DNA of 64,000 nt from Silvibacterium bohemicum (GTDB taxonomy: Bacteria; Acidobacteriota; Terriglobia; Terriglobales; Acidobacteriaceae): assembly GCF_001006305.1 (NCBI RefSeq), contig NZ_LBHJ01000020.1, positions 310,001 through 374,000 on the forward strand. The letters are read 5' to 3'. The translations under genes were made by a program, and so were the position numbers. Below are positions 1 through 9,160 of the stretch, piece after piece. Positions within the stretch are counted from its first letter, which is position 1. Each line of letters begins with the position of its first letter. The notes beneath the pieces were generated by a model that saw nothing but the letters and a program-made list of their open reading frames with translations, was not told where the DNA came from and made no database searches.

Positions 1-304
1 GATCCAGGGCGGCGGTCATCTTGGCGCCGGATACCTCGCCCACGCTGCCACCCTGGAAGGCTCCTTCAAACGCAATGGCGACTGCTGAAAGACCGCCGAT
101 TTTCCCCTTGATCACAATGCAGCCATCATCAGACTGTGGAGCGATGCCCTGTTTCGCAAGCCATGGAGACTCGATGCGATCGAAGGGCCCGACAAGCTCC
201 TTTGAAGTACTTTCATCGAAGAGGCTCTGAGCACGGGCACGCGCGTCCAGTTCGATAAAGCTTTTGCGGTTGACAAAATCGGGAATGAGAGTTGGCGCGT
301 TCAT
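1..304 (-). CDS. mdcD: Malonate decarboxylase beta subunit (partial, N-terminal 101 residues)
   Basis: This is the N-terminal part of the carboxyl-transferase-like beta subunit, which with MdcE decarboxylates malonyl-S-ACP in biotin-independent malonate decarboxylase. The reading frame gives the family pattern SFIELDARARAQSLFD, then GPFDRIESPWL, then EGAFQGGSVGEVSGAK. The ATG at 304 overlaps the mdcC stop in an ATGA junction, which fixes the start. The gene is cut by the window edge, so the C-terminal half and any mdcE, mdcG or mdcH lie outside. It is the last visible gene of the minus-strand mdc operon. The assignment is firm from motif and gene order. Confidence 0.9.
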   Translation of the reverse strand, partial: MNAPTLIPDFVNRKSFIELDARARAQSLFDESTSKELVGPFDRIESPWLAKQGIAPQSDDGCIVIKGKIGGLSAVAIAFEGAFQGGSVGEVSGAKMTAALD

Positions 305-597
305 TGCTCAATCACCTCCACTGCCTGTTCGAGACGAAGTAACACACTTCCGGGTGTTGCGCCGGCATCGTTAATGTCGATACGGACCGCGCCGTCGAAC
401 TTCGAGAAGAAACGATCGAAGACCGCCTTCCACGCATCGCCGAAGCCATTGACGCTGGTCGTTATGAAGACCTGGGCTCCCTCCTCACGGTTCGGTTCGA
501 GAAGGACCTCCATATCACCCGAGCCCACGACACCCACGTGCGCTCTCTTGGTGATGAGGCGTTTTGCCTCGGGGTAGTTGAACTCAATTTTTTCCAT
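301..597 (-). CDS. mdcC: Malonate decarboxylase acyl carrier protein (delta subunit)
   Basis: Small acyl carrier protein of 98 residues that carries the phosphoribosyl-dephospho-CoA prosthetic group. Malonyl and acetyl groups are attached to this arm during malonate decarboxylation. The Ser in the GSGDMEVLLEP motif near residue 27 is the expected attachment site in the MdcC/CitD-like family. Length is normal for the family. The start overlaps the end of mdcB by 14 bases and the stop overlaps mdcD by 4 bases, so translation is probably coupled along mdcA-B-C-D. Confidence 0.92.
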   Translation of the reverse strand: MEKIEFNYPEAKRLITKRAHVGVVGSGDMEVLLEPNREEGAQVFITTSVNGFGDAWKAVFDRFFSKFDGAVRIDINDAGATPGSVLLRLEQAVEVIEQ

Positions 598-1501
598 TGT
601 TTTCCTCCACTAGACTGTTGTCCTTTTCCACTCCTTCAAGCCCGCGTTCGAGAGCATCCAGAAAAAGTGTGGCAGCGAGAAGATCCGCGCTGCCGCCGGG
701 AGAGATGTGCAGACTGACAAACTCCTGTCCGAGTGCGATCAATGCTGCATTTCCCTTTATGCTGCCCGGGCCGCCAACCCTGATCACACGAGTGGCACCC
801 TCGCACACAATCTTTTGCGCCTCAGGTCCCCCTCGATAGAGAACGCAGGTGTCATCGAGATGCGACATGATGGCAAGCAGAGCCGCGAGCCGACTATCCT
901 GCTCTGTTCGGCCGCTTTTGCGAGCTGACTTCAGCGCCGGAAGGCCAATTTTGATGACGTGCGGAAAATTCACATAGGCTTCGCCTCGAGCTCCGGTAGC
1001 CCCATATCGTTCAAGAACCACGTCGCCGTGAGATACTGCCAGCGGTCTCGCACGATCGGGCAAACGCGCTAGATATCCGGCAGCTTCAGCTACAAATTCC
1101 GGATCGGATCCTTCGCTCAGACTTGCAGCGCAAACCAGTAGTCCTAGAACCCAGATGGCGCCTTTGTGCGCATTGCTGCCTGAAGTGGCGCGAAGCATCG
1201 CCCCTTCGGCTTCCCTACCAATATTCGCTACGGTTGCGCGCAGACTGGCATTCATCTGAGCTTCTGTGGATGTCAAAGCCATTTGCGTAAAGTATGGGGC
1301 AATCGCGTTGGCAGATCTTCGCATTAAATCGAACGACAGATCCGAATGAGATCCTGAGCTGCGACCATCGACGAGACCAGGTTTAGGTGTGAGCTCCGCT
1401 TCAGCAATCAACGATTGCAGGGCGAGTTCCGCAAGCCATTCAGACCGGTGCAAAGCGTTGAGTTGCAGCGAGGATTTCGTGATTATGTTTGACCGTGCCA
1501 T
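584..1501 (-). CDS. mdcB: Triphosphoribosyl-dephospho-CoA synthase
   Basis: Makes 2'-(5''-triphosphoribosyl)-3'-dephospho-CoA, precursor of the MdcC prosthetic group, from ATP and dephospho-CoA (CitG/MdcB family). Seen in the 305-residue product: LIAEAELTPKPGLVDGRSSG near the N terminus, then GSNAHKGAIWVLGLL, then SHLDDTCVLYRGG, which are family hallmarks. An ATG further upstream at 1549 is in frame, but the ATG at 1501 forms a TAATG junction with the mdcA stop and starts the MARSNI sequence directly, so 1501 is preferred. It lies between mdcA and mdcC, an order also known from other mdc operons. Confidence 0.92.
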   Translation of the reverse strand: MARSNIITKSSLQLNALHRSEWLAELALQSLIAEAELTPKPGLVDGRSSGSHSDLSFDLMRRSANAIAPYFTQMALTSTEAQMNASLRATVANIGREAEGAMLRATSGSNAHKGAIWVLGLLVCAASLSEGSDPEFVAEAAGYLARLPDRARPLAVSHGDVVLERYGATGARGEAYVNFPHVIKIGLPALKSARKSGRTEQDSRLAALLAIMSHLDDTCVLYRGGPEAQKIVCEGATRVIRVGGPGSIKGNAALIALGQEFVSLHISPGGSADLLAATLFLDALERGLEGVEKDNSLVEENNGKN

Positions 1502-3156
1502 TACCAGCTCCTGAACTTGGCCGGCGGCTGATAAAGGCCACCAGACCATGCAACCAGATCTTCCATGCTCCGCGCGGCAAGCAGAGATCGCTTGGCCTGG
1601 AGACGCTGGACTCCAATATCCTCTGGAAATGCGACGACGCCGCGACGGCGAAGTTCGGCCGTCTCATTGGCCTTTGCCTTGAGACCGACAGGACTGATAC
1701 CTGCTACTGCAGCCAAAGCCCGGCGGCGCTCTTCAACGCCTTCGGTTTTGTACAGATAAGCAATGCCCTCTTCCGTCACGACGTGGCTAACATCCTGGCC
1801 ATAGATCATGACCGGTGCGATCGGCATGCCGGCCCTCCTGCCAACTTCAACTGCATCCAGAGTTTCGACAAATGCCGGCTCACCACCTTTGGCAAAGGTT
1901 TCAATCGTCTGAACCACCAGTTTGCGTCCCGGCAGAGTTGGGTCTGCATTGGTCTTGAGATCGAGCCAAGCCGGCGATGAGTGGCGGCGTCCATGCGGGT
2001 CATGTCCCATATTCGGCGCTCCTCCGAAGCCCGCAAGGCGTCCGGTCGTTACCGTCGAGGAATTGGCATCCCCATCCATCTGAAGCGTGGCTCCAATAAA
2101 TGCATCGACGGCATACTGTCCTGCAAGCTGGCAGAGAACGCGATTAGAGCGCAGGCTGCCATCCCGGCCGGTAAAGAAGATGTCGGGGCGAGCACGGATG
2201 TACTCATCCATACCGATTTCGCTTCCGAACGAGTGAACGCTCTCAACCCATCCGCTCTCGATCGCCGGAATCAATGTGGGGTGCGGGTTCAGTGCAAAAT
2301 GTTTGCAGATTTTCCCGCGCAGCCCAAGAGACTCTCCATAGGTAGGGAGAAGAAGTTCAATAGCGGCTGTGTCGAAACCAATTCCGTGATTGAGTGACTG
2401 GACCTGATGTTTCTCATAGACGCCACGGATAACCATCATCCCCGTCAAAATCTGAAGATCGTTGATGTGGCGCGGATCGCGCGTAAAAAGAGGTTCGACC
2501 GCGTATGGCTTGTCGGCCTCGACAACGATATCGATCCAGGAACCGGGGATGTCGACCCTTGGCAATGTATCGACGATTTTGTTGACCTGCACGACCACGA
2601 TGGCGTCGTGGAAGGCAGCAGCCTCGACAATGACCGGGGTGTCTTCAGTGTTAGGACCTGTGAAGAGATTACCCTCATGGTCTGCCTGCTCAGCGCACAC
2701 CAGAACAACATTAGGAACCAGATCCACCAGAAGTCGAGCGTATAGCTCGACATAGGTGTGAATGGCGCCGATCTCCAGTACGCCGTCTTCGAGCAGTTGC
2801 GCTACACGGAGGCTTTGCGGGCCGGCGAAGGAAAAGTCGATCTTCTTCGCGATCCCAAGCTCGAAAAGCGTGAGTTGCTCGGGGCGGCTGATGCTGGAGA
2901 TGATGAGATGAAGATCGTGAATCTTTTTGGCATCGACCTTCACGAGGGAACGCGAGAGGAAGTCGGCCTGCTTCTGATTGTCTCCTTCCATCACAAGACG
3001 ATCGCCGCTGGCGATGATGGATTCGAGCGCCTCAACCGTCTTCCCAGCCGGGAGGATAGGCCCGGTCATCCATGGCCGCACGATCTGCATCCGGCGCGCC
3101 TTCTCGTCCCGGCGCGTTGTCCAAGAGGTCCGTCGCTGCTGTGTCTGTTCCTTCAT
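1501..3156 (-). CDS. mdcA: Malonate decarboxylase alpha subunit (acetyl-S-ACP:malonate ACP transferase)
   Basis: Transfers the ACP thiol arm from acetate to malonate, loading malonyl-S-ACP for decarboxylation; cytoplasmic. The 551-residue product has the usual family length and begins with the MdcA-like WTTRRDEKARRM segment. Other recognisable stretches are EQADHEGNLFTGPNTEDTP, SLNHGIGFDTAAIELLLP, and GGAPNMGHDPHGRRHSSPAW in the C-terminal half. An AAGGAG ribosome-binding site lies about ten bases before the ATG. It is the first gene of the operon and faces a palindrome at 3226-3242 and a LysR regulator, suggesting control by malonate. Confidence 0.95.
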   Translation of the reverse strand: MKEQTQQRRTSWTTRRDEKARRMQIVRPWMTGPILPAGKTVEALESIIASGDRLVMEGDNQKQADFLSRSLVKVDAKKIHDLHLIISSISRPEQLTLFELGIAKKIDFSFAGPQSLRVAQLLEDGVLEIGAIHTYVELYARLLVDLVPNVVLVCAEQADHEGNLFTGPNTEDTPVIVEAAAFHDAIVVVQVNKIVDTLPRVDIPGSWIDIVVEADKPYAVEPLFTRDPRHINDLQILTGMMVIRGVYEKHQVQSLNHGIGFDTAAIELLLPTYGESLGLRGKICKHFALNPHPTLIPAIESGWVESVHSFGSEIGMDEYIRARPDIFFTGRDGSLRSNRVLCQLAGQYAVDAFIGATLQMDGDANSSTVTTGRLAGFGGAPNMGHDPHGRRHSSPAWLDLKTNADPTLPGRKLVVQTIETFAKGGEPAFVETLDAVEVGRRAGMPIAPVMIYGQDVSHVVTEEGIAYLYKTEGVEERRRALAAVAGISPVGLKAKANETAELRRRGVVAFPEDIGVQRLQAKRSLLAARSMEDLVAWSGGLYQPPAKFRSW

Positions 3157-3210
3157 TCCATACGCTCCTTCTGTCCTTCCATAACTGATTAGAGCTTTCT
3201 CCTAGGGATT

Positions 3211-3241
3211 AGGTTCGTTGTATGTTTAATCATTATGATTA
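3211..3241. repeat. Upstream copy of a roughly 31-bp duplicated regulatory block
   Basis: This stretch (AGGTTCGTTGTATGTT followed by an ATC...GATTA half-palindrome) is repeated with changes at 3555-3586, where it begins AGGATCGTTGTATGTT. Each copy lies upstream of a LysR start, the first before the relic and the second before the intact gene. That pattern suggests a tandem duplication of regulator plus promoter. Confidence 0.7.
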
Positions 3242-3242
3242 A
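3226..3242. promoter_or_regulatory. Perfect 17-bp palindrome, candidate LysR operator for mdc
   Basis: TTAATCATTATGATTAA is a perfect inverted repeat (8-1-8). It lies 70 bases upstream of the mdcA start, and it falls inside the duplicated block shared with the region before the intact LysR gene. Position and AT-rich symmetry fit a LysR-type binding site. The assignment is inferred from sequence only. Confidence 0.6.
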
Positions 3243-3263
3243 CTCTGCTTATGAAGGGGCCTT

Positions 3264-3442
3264 ATGGAGCTACGCCTATCCGCACATTTCTCTCTGTCGC
3301 AGAAACGCTTCACTTCGGCCGCAGTGCAAAGCTGCTTTACCTCAGCCAGCCCGCGTCGAGTCAGATCAAGTTTTTCGAATAGGAACTGGAAATAAATCTT
3401 CAGCATTTGAGCTTGTATAACGTCACGCCGGTCAGGGTCTAA
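3264..3442 (+). pseudogene. Decayed LysR regulator fragment (N-terminal HTH only)
   Basis: The sequence starts ATGGAGCTACGC, like the start of the LysR gene at 3713. It then loses one base, shifting frame by 3278, where IRTFLSVAETLHFGRSAKLL, LSQPASSQIK can be read. This is nearly identical to the HTH of the downstream LysR (IRSFLSVAETLHFGRSARLL, LSQPALSLQVK). An in-frame TAG at 3380-3382 follows, then degraded ELEINLQ...VTPVRV ending at 3442. Nothing like the effector domain remains. A frameshift plus a stop shows it is dead. It is probably an old tandem duplicate of the neighbouring regulator. Confidence 0.85.
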
Positions 3443-3554
3443 CGTCGCTTTCGTCCCTGCTGGTTGTCATGTAGCCCGCTGCCGCGTCAGTGTTTCGTCA
3501 TGCATTCACTTCTCCACTCCAGCACACATTTATTCGAGTCTTGTTCTGGTGAGG

Positions 3555-3586
3555 AGGATCGTTGTATGTTGTTATCGTCGTGATTA
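3555..3586. repeat. Downstream copy of the duplicated regulatory block
   Basis: Matches 3211-3241 with a few changes and one indel. The core GTTGTATGTT is identical and the 3' end keeps TGATTA. The central palindrome is less perfect here (ATCGTCGTGAT). It lies about 130 bases before the intact LysR gene. Confidence 0.65.
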
Positions 3587-3712
3587 GCGAGCACAATCAG
3601 GCGCGCCATCGAGCGCGACGAAACAGTGCGAATGACTTGATACTGACGCATCATTTACGACGGATGAGGTGTTTTTATTAATCGTGATAACGTCAGCTAA
3701 TCAGGAGGCAGC

Positions 3713-4603
3713 ATGGAATTCCGTCACATCCGCTCGTTCTTGTCCGTCGCTGAAACTCTTCATTTCGGTCGAAGCGCTCGGCTCCTTAACTTGAGCCAGC
3801 CTGCGCTGAGCCTTCAAGTCAAAGCGCTTGAGGACGAATTGGGGATCCAACTCCTAAGTCGAAACCGGCAGGGTACGGTGCTTACGGAGGCGGGGCAGGC
3901 GTTTCGGGAAGACGCGGCGATCGCTCTGGAAAGGCTTGAATTTGCCAAGAGGAAAGCTCAGTGGACGTCAGCGGGAAAACTCGGCCATATTCGCATCGGT
4001 TTTATATCAACTGCCGGTTTTGAGATCGTCCCGAACTTGATGCGGCGCTTTCGGAAGAGCTACCCAGATGTCGAGTTTTCGATAAGAAACATTTTGACAG
4101 AAACCCAACTGGAAATGATCGGCGATGGTTTGTTAGACGTAGGATTTCTTCGCCTTCCAATTGAAAATCGCAAAGAGATCGAGGTGACAACGGTTCATCG
4201 GGAACCATTCGTCGCGATCTTGCCTTCATGGCACCCACTTTCGGCAATGAAAGAGATTCGTCTGCGCGAGCTCAAAGAGAGTCCATTTGTCATGTATGCG
4301 CGGGAGTACGCTCCTGGATTCCATGATCTTTTGATTGGAATTCTGAGCAACGCTGGAGTCGTCCCTAAGGTAGTGCAAACGGCAGGAGAGATGCCTACAC
4401 TCATCTCTCTCGTTGATGCCGGGGTAGGCGTCTCGATTGTGCCAGCATCCGTTGCAAAAAAAATCGTCTCCAAGGCGACCGTATGCTCGATCGCTGATCG
4501 ACTACCGGAGTCCGAAACTGGCTTAGCCCTCGCACGCCATCACACTGCAGCGGTCGTTCGCCGATTTTGTGAATTCGCTCGCACATCACTGAATAAGTGG
4601 TAA
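3713..4603 (+). CDS. LysR-family transcriptional regulator, probable malonate operon regulator
   Basis: A 296-residue LysR regulator with an N-terminal winged helix-turn-helix (residues 1-60, FLSVAETLHFGRSARLLNLS then QPALSLQVKALEDELG) and a periplasmic-binding-like effector domain from about residue 90 (IRIGFISTAGFEIVPNLMRR). The effector domain resembles the CatR/BenM branch by eye. A good AGGAGG ribosome-binding site precedes the ATG. It is divergent from mdcA with the relic LysR in between, so control of mdcABCD (an MdcR role) is the natural inference. The sequence alone does not prove the ligand. Confidence 0.85.
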   Translation: MEFRHIRSFLSVAETLHFGRSARLLNLSQPALSLQVKALEDELGIQLLSRNRQGTVLTEAGQAFREDAAIALERLEFAKRKAQWTSAGKLGHIRIGFISTAGFEIVPNLMRRFRKSYPDVEFSIRNILTETQLEMIGDGLLDVGFLRLPIENRKEIEVTTVHREPFVAILPSWHPLSAMKEIRLRELKESPFVMYAREYAPGFHDLLIGILSNAGVVPKVVQTAGEMPTLISLVDAGVGVSIVPASVAKKIVSKATVCSIADRLPESETGLALARHHTAAVVRRFCEFARTSLNKW

Positions 4604-5285
4604 GCCGAGAGACTCATCGATTACATCGGCCAGTGACTGCGTTTTTCTCACGGCTCTATGAGGCGACTGTCCTTGACTCGACTCCTAGGACCGAATTCCT
4701 TTCACTTGCAATTCGACTGCCTTACCAGTTGAGCAGAATTGCCGGCGGCATTAACGAGTCATCCTCAACAGGGCTTTGCCAATCTAAAAATTTTATTTGC
4801 GCCAATCCAGTTCGGCGAACTGTTTGGTATCCGTGATTAGTCGCCCCTATCACGACCATAAGAACAAACAACGATCACAAATCACCTGTGAAGCGTCCAA
4901 CGTAGCGTGAGGCACAAAATTGGTGTTCTCTTTGGAAACTGATCGCGCGATCGGATCATTCGTGGCGGCCGGTTCACACCACCTATTGCGTTCGCCTGAT
5001 CACCTCCCATGGCATCCTTGCGGCATGGCTTCGAAAAGCCGGAGATGTACAGGTGAGACGGCTTTGAAGCCCGCAGCAATGGATCTGTGAACTGCCCTCA
5101 AAGAATCAACAACCGAGATGGGAGCTTATGGCAAGTGAAGAAGCTTGACTCAAAGGAAAATGAGCTCCGCAACGTATAAGGCGTGAGAGGCAACCGCTAG
5201 ACGAAACCCGCACCAGCAATGACGACGGAGCTTGGTTTTTGAAACGCATCGCAGAACTCAACAAAAAAGGAATTGGGAGCTAAGT
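4604..5285. other. Intergenic region without recognised features
   Basis: About 680 bases between the LysR stop and the secreted hydrolase. No coherent coding frame, tRNA or strong hairpin was seen; the short open frames here have no recognisable protein character. It presumably holds the promoter of the hydrolase gene. Confidence 0.5.
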
Positions 5286-6062
5286 ATGTTCAATCGGTTC
5301 ACTGTATTTTCCATAACGTTATGTGCTGCCTCCCTGTCGAGCGCACCAAACTTACAAGCTCAGAAGTCCGAAGTGAAAAATATCGTTCTGGTTCACGGCG
5401 CCTGGGCGGACGGTTCGGGCTGGAGGGGCGTTTACGACATTCTTGTCAAAGATGGCTTCGACGTCAGCATCGTCCAAGAGCCAGAGACATCCTTTCAGGA
5501 TGATGTAACTGCCGTGAAGCGTATCCTCGCGCTGCAGGACGGACCAAGCATCCTTGTCGCGCACAGCTATGGGGGAGCCGTAATCACAGAAGCGGGCACC
5601 GGGCCATCGGTTGCCGGAGTCGTGTATGTTGCAGCGCACATGCCGGATGCCGGCGAGAACGAAGCCGACGACGGCAAACGCTTCCCGAGTGACCTCAGCA
5701 AGTCTGGTGCGATAAAGAAGACAGCAGATGGTTTCACGTACCTCGATCCCGCCCATTTTCATGAGTATTTCGCAGCCGATCTTTCTGTGGAGCAGGCCGC
5801 CTTCATGGCGCGGTCCCAGGTCCTCAACGCTGCGGACAATTTCAAAGCCGTCATCACCACGCCTGCATGGAGAGAAAAGCCGAGCTGGATGATCGTCGCC
5901 GGGGCGGATCGAACGATCAACCCCGACCTCGAACGGTTTTATGCCAAGCGAGCTCATAGCCACACGGTCGAAGTCCCAGACGCCAGCCACTCAGTCTATG
6001 TCTCGCATCCAAAGGAAGTCGCAGATGTAATTGAGAGTGCTGCACACGCAGTCTCGAAGTAA
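5286..6062 (+). CDS. Secreted alpha/beta-fold hydrolase
   Basis: A 258-residue hydrolase with an N-terminal signal peptide (about residues 1-23, ending near LQAQ), so probably periplasmic. Oxyanion region LVHGAWADGSGW; nucleophile Ser in AHSYGGAV; acid candidate Asp in VAGADRTI; His in DASHSVYVSHP. The ATG at 5286 is chosen over an upstream in-frame start because GGGAG precedes it and the signal peptide starts there. It is paralogous to the cytoplasmic protein at 16499-17200, which has lost the nucleophile. Substrate unknown (esterase type). It stands alone between two operons. Confidence 0.85.
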   Translation: MFNRFTVFSITLCAASLSSAPNLQAQKSEVKNIVLVHGAWADGSGWRGVYDILVKDGFDVSIVQEPETSFQDDVTAVKRILALQDGPSILVAHSYGGAVITEAGTGPSVAGVVYVAAHMPDAGENEADDGKRFPSDLSKSGAIKKTADGFTYLDPAHFHEYFAADLSVEQAAFMARSQVLNAADNFKAVITTPAWREKPSWMIVAGADRTINPDLERFYAKRAHSHTVEVPDASHSVYVSHPKEVADVIESAAHAVSK

Positions 6063-6358
6063 CTCGGACTCCGCAAGGAGTTCCCACACCTGGAGGGACA
6101 AAGACCGATTTCATAAGGGTCATCAGGGAGAAGAGGGTGAAACAGAAGAAAGTCGAAAGGAGTTTACATTTACCAAACACTCCGATCGATAGCAATCGCG
6201 GGCATTAAGAGCCAGATTTCCGATCGTGCTGCTTACGGGCTCCTGGAGATGCTTGCGAAAATCAAGTTTCGGATTGTGGGTTGTGTAAGCATCGACAGTT
6301 GTGCGGCCGCGGGAATGGTGTGTCCATTCCCGCAGCGAACTTAATTTCGACGCCCCAG
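6063..6358. other. Convergent intergenic region
   Basis: About 300 bases between two converging genes. An AGGAG motif and a short unassigned open frame occur near 6155-6340, but no protein family is recognisable. No clear terminator hairpin was found. Confidence 0.4.
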
Positions 6359-9028
6359 CTATTCCGGCAAGCCATACTGGCCCTCAATGTGGAAGTGACC
6401 ACTCACGCTAGGCGCTGCGGTATCGGGCTGCCCACCACCGATGCTTAACGTGTAATCACCCTGAGCAATGATCGGATTGCCATTCTCCGTCACCATGCCT
6501 AGATCACGCGGCGTCAATTCAAAATGAACTTTCTGGTTTGCGCCTGGTTCGAGGTGAATGCGTCGAAATCCACGAAGAGCGATGCGGGGCGCGCCCTTTT
6601 CTTCAGGAAATTTGAGATAGAGCTGCACCACTTCAGCTCCTGCGACGTTGCCGGCGTTGGTGACGGTCACGTCAGCACCGAGTGGCTGTCCTGCCGCCAC
6701 CGACTGCGCCGAAACCGTGATGTCGCTGTAGCTGAATTTGGTGTAGCTAAGCCCGTATCCGAATGCATAAAGCGGCTTGCCATCGAAGTATCGATAGGTC
6801 CTGTTGGCCATTCCGTAATCTTCGAAGTTGGGCAGCTGATCCACACCCTTATAAAAGGTGACCGGCAATCTGCCCGAGGGATTATTTTTCCCACTGAGAG
6901 TTTCGGCCACAGCTGCGCCGCCTTCCTCGCCGGGATACCATGCATCAAGCACGGCGTTCGCATGCTCATTGATCCAGTTAATAGATAAAGCGCTGCCGTT
7001 CAGGAGTACGACGGCGAGGGGCTTGCCCGTCGCGGCGACAGCTTCCACCAGATCTTCTTCCGGTTGAGGCAGATCGATACTGGTGCGATCACCTCCAAGG
7101 AAGCCAGGTTCGCTGACTGGCATCTCTTCCCCCTCAAGCTGGCTGGTGATTCCGACGACCGCGACGACAGCATCGGCATCCTTCGCTGCGGCGATCGCTT
7201 CGGGTGAGACCTCGTTGTGAACTTTGGCCCAGATCAGCTCCGCGTGGACCTTCCCGTTCTGCGTGCCATAGTGGATCTCGATAGCAGCCTTGCGGCCTTT
7301 CTCCAGATGAGCACGGCCGACTACCGGCACAATCTCACTGCCGCCTCCGTACATCATCGCGACTTGCTTGCCGTCCACCGTCAGTCTCGCGAAACCCTGG
7401 GAGCGGACGCCGAGAAGGAAGTCGCCCGACTCAGTGGGCGTGAGAAACCCCGTCCATTGCACGTTGAAGCTCTTCTTCCCTGCAACTTCCCTGGGAAGAT
7501 CCTTCTCCGTCAGCATGACGTTCGTCTCCGTCCGAGTGACGAAGGGCTTCTTTTTCTCCTCCGGATTCATCCGTCCTTCGCTGTACTCCGCTTTCAAACC
7601 AGCGTGGCCTTCCGCGGTGGTGAGTAGCGCATCCGGTACCGGCGTTCCTTCAGGCCGGAGGAACTGCGTGCCAGGAACAAAGGTGATGCTGGCATTCGGA
7701 AACTCGGCCTTAAGACCCTCGACGATCGAAACGATGTGCGTGGGCTGGCCGGCGTAGTTTCCGATGAGCGGCCGCGTCTGATCGGCGAGCGGACCGACGA
7801 CGGCGATTTTCTGAATTCCGGATTTCAGAGGGAGCAGGCCGTCATTCTTGAGCAACACCATGGACTCGTTCGCCAGCTTGCGCGCATGTATGCGATGCTC
7901 TGCGCTGTCCAGCTCCTTCTCATCGATCTTCGTGTAGGGGACCATCTCAGGTGGATCGAACATGCCAAGCTTGATGCGCGCCGTGAACAGCCGAATCAAA
8001 GCCGTATCGAGAACGCTCTCAGGCAGGTATCCCTGTTGAACGGCGTCGACATACGCTTTTTCAACCGGCTCACCGAAACGAGAGGTGAAGGTGACGCACT
8101 CGTTGTCCATGCCGCGCATGACAGAGATGGCAGCCCCTTGCGCTTGTGTCGCCCGATAGCGATGATTGGCGGCAACGTCGCGAACGGCGTCACAATCCGA
8201 CACCACGTATCCCTGGAATCCCCATTTGCCGCGAAGCTGGTCTTGCAACAGATATTGATTGGCACAAGCCGGCTCACCATTGATGGCGTTATATGCACAC
8301 ATCACTGATCCCGCTTTGCCTTCTACAACAGCAGCGCGGAAGGCGGGCTCGTAAGTGTCTACCTCATCGTGCTTGCTGACATCCACGTCCGCGAAATGGC
8401 GCGTTGGTTCTGGTCCGCTGTGCACTGCATAGTGTTTGGGGGTTGCGATGGCGAGATAATATTTCGGGTCATTGCCCTGCAATCCAGTCACGTAAGCGAC
8501 GCCCATGCGCGCCGTGAGGAACGGGTCTTCGCCATAGGTCTCCTGCCCGCGGCCCCACCGGGGATCGCGGAAGATATTCAGATTGGGCGACCAGAAATCC
8601 AGGCCGCCCATAATGCCGGTGTGACCTTCGCGTAGATTTTGCACGTGCTTGATGCGACCTTCAACGCCGATCTGCGCAGCCATGGTGTGAATGCCCTCGG
8701 GGTCGAATGTGGCAGCGAGTCCAACGGGCTCGGGATACTCGGTGACGCCTTCATTGATCACTCCGTGAAGGGCCTCGCTCCACCATTGATAAGCAGGAAC
8801 CTTGAGACGCGGAACCGCGGCAGAGTTGTTCTGCATCTGCGTGGCTTTTTCCTCGAGAGTCATCCGGCGCACCAGATCTGTCGCGCGCACCTGGGGCGGA
8901 AGCTGAGGATTCATGTAGGGAGCGTTCTGCGAATCCTGAGCGCCTGCAGTCCGAAGGCTCAGACCGAGTAGGATTATTGCCGCAAAAGTTGCGGGCCGTT
9001 CAACATACTGCCACACGAATCTTTTCAT
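6359..9028 (-). CDS. GH3 beta-glycosidase with inserted PA14 domain (beta-xylosidase/beta-glucosidase type)
   Basis: A secreted GH3 enzyme of 889 residues. A hydrophobic signal segment comes first, then the (beta/alpha)8 domain with FRDPRWGRGQETYGEDP and the nucleophile Asp in VVSDCDAV. The second domain is interrupted around residues 480-620 by a PA14-like insert (YSEGRM...GDFLLGVRSQGFARLTVDGK). A C-terminal fibronectin-III-like domain follows (DVTVTNAGNVAGAEVVQLYL). The DPRWGRGQETYGEDP and SDCDAV pattern resembles bacterial beta-xylosidases, but specificity cannot be read. The ATG at 9028 has GGAG six bases upstream; another in-frame ATG is at 9043. It is the last gene of the GH51-esterase-GH31-GH3 operon. 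Confidence 0.9.
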   Translation of the reverse strand: MKRFVWQYVERPATFAAIILLGLSLRTAGAQDSQNAPYMNPQLPPQVRATDLVRRMTLEEKATQMQNNSAAVPRLKVPAYQWWSEALHGVINEGVTEYPEPVGLAATFDPEGIHTMAAQIGVEGRIKHVQNLREGHTGIMGGLDFWSPNLNIFRDPRWGRGQETYGEDPFLTARMGVAYVTGLQGNDPKYYLAIATPKHYAVHSGPEPTRHFADVDVSKHDEVDTYEPAFRAAVVEGKAGSVMCAYNAINGEPACANQYLLQDQLRGKWGFQGYVVSDCDAVRDVAANHRYRATQAQGAAISVMRGMDNECVTFTSRFGEPVEKAYVDAVQQGYLPESVLDTALIRLFTARIKLGMFDPPEMVPYTKIDEKELDSAEHRIHARKLANESMVLLKNDGLLPLKSGIQKIAVVGPLADQTRPLIGNYAGQPTHIVSIVEGLKAEFPNASITFVPGTQFLRPEGTPVPDALLTTAEGHAGLKAEYSEGRMNPEEKKKPFVTRTETNVMLTEKDLPREVAGKKSFNVQWTGFLTPTESGDFLLGVRSQGFARLTVDGKQVAMMYGGGSEIVPVVGRAHLEKGRKAAIEIHYGTQNGKVHAELIWAKVHNEVSPEAIAAAKDADAVVAVVGITSQLEGEEMPVSEPGFLGGDRTSIDLPQPEEDLVEAVAATGKPLAVVLLNGSALSINWINEHANAVLDAWYPGEEGGAAVAETLSGKNNPSGRLPVTFYKGVDQLPNFEDYGMANRTYRYFDGKPLYAFGYGLSYTKFSYSDITVSAQSVAAGQPLGADVTVTNAGNVAGAEVVQLYLKFPEEKGAPRIALRGFRRIHLEPGANQKVHFELTPRDLGMVTENGNPIIAQGDYTLSIGGGQPDTAAPSVSGHFHIEGQYGLPE

Positions 9029-9160
9029 CTTGGTCTCCAACATTCTTTTTCGAATAGTTTTAGGGCAACAACTGGCTAACTTTTCTGGCTGCGAGATGGA
9101 TCATATTGCTTACTTCATAAGTGGCGTCAGGTAAGAGCTCTATCTTGGTGGACCACGCGT

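Noticed and set aside
4882-5079. Short minus-strand open frame in the intergenic region
   Set aside because: No recognisable protein features or ribosome-binding site; likely chance.
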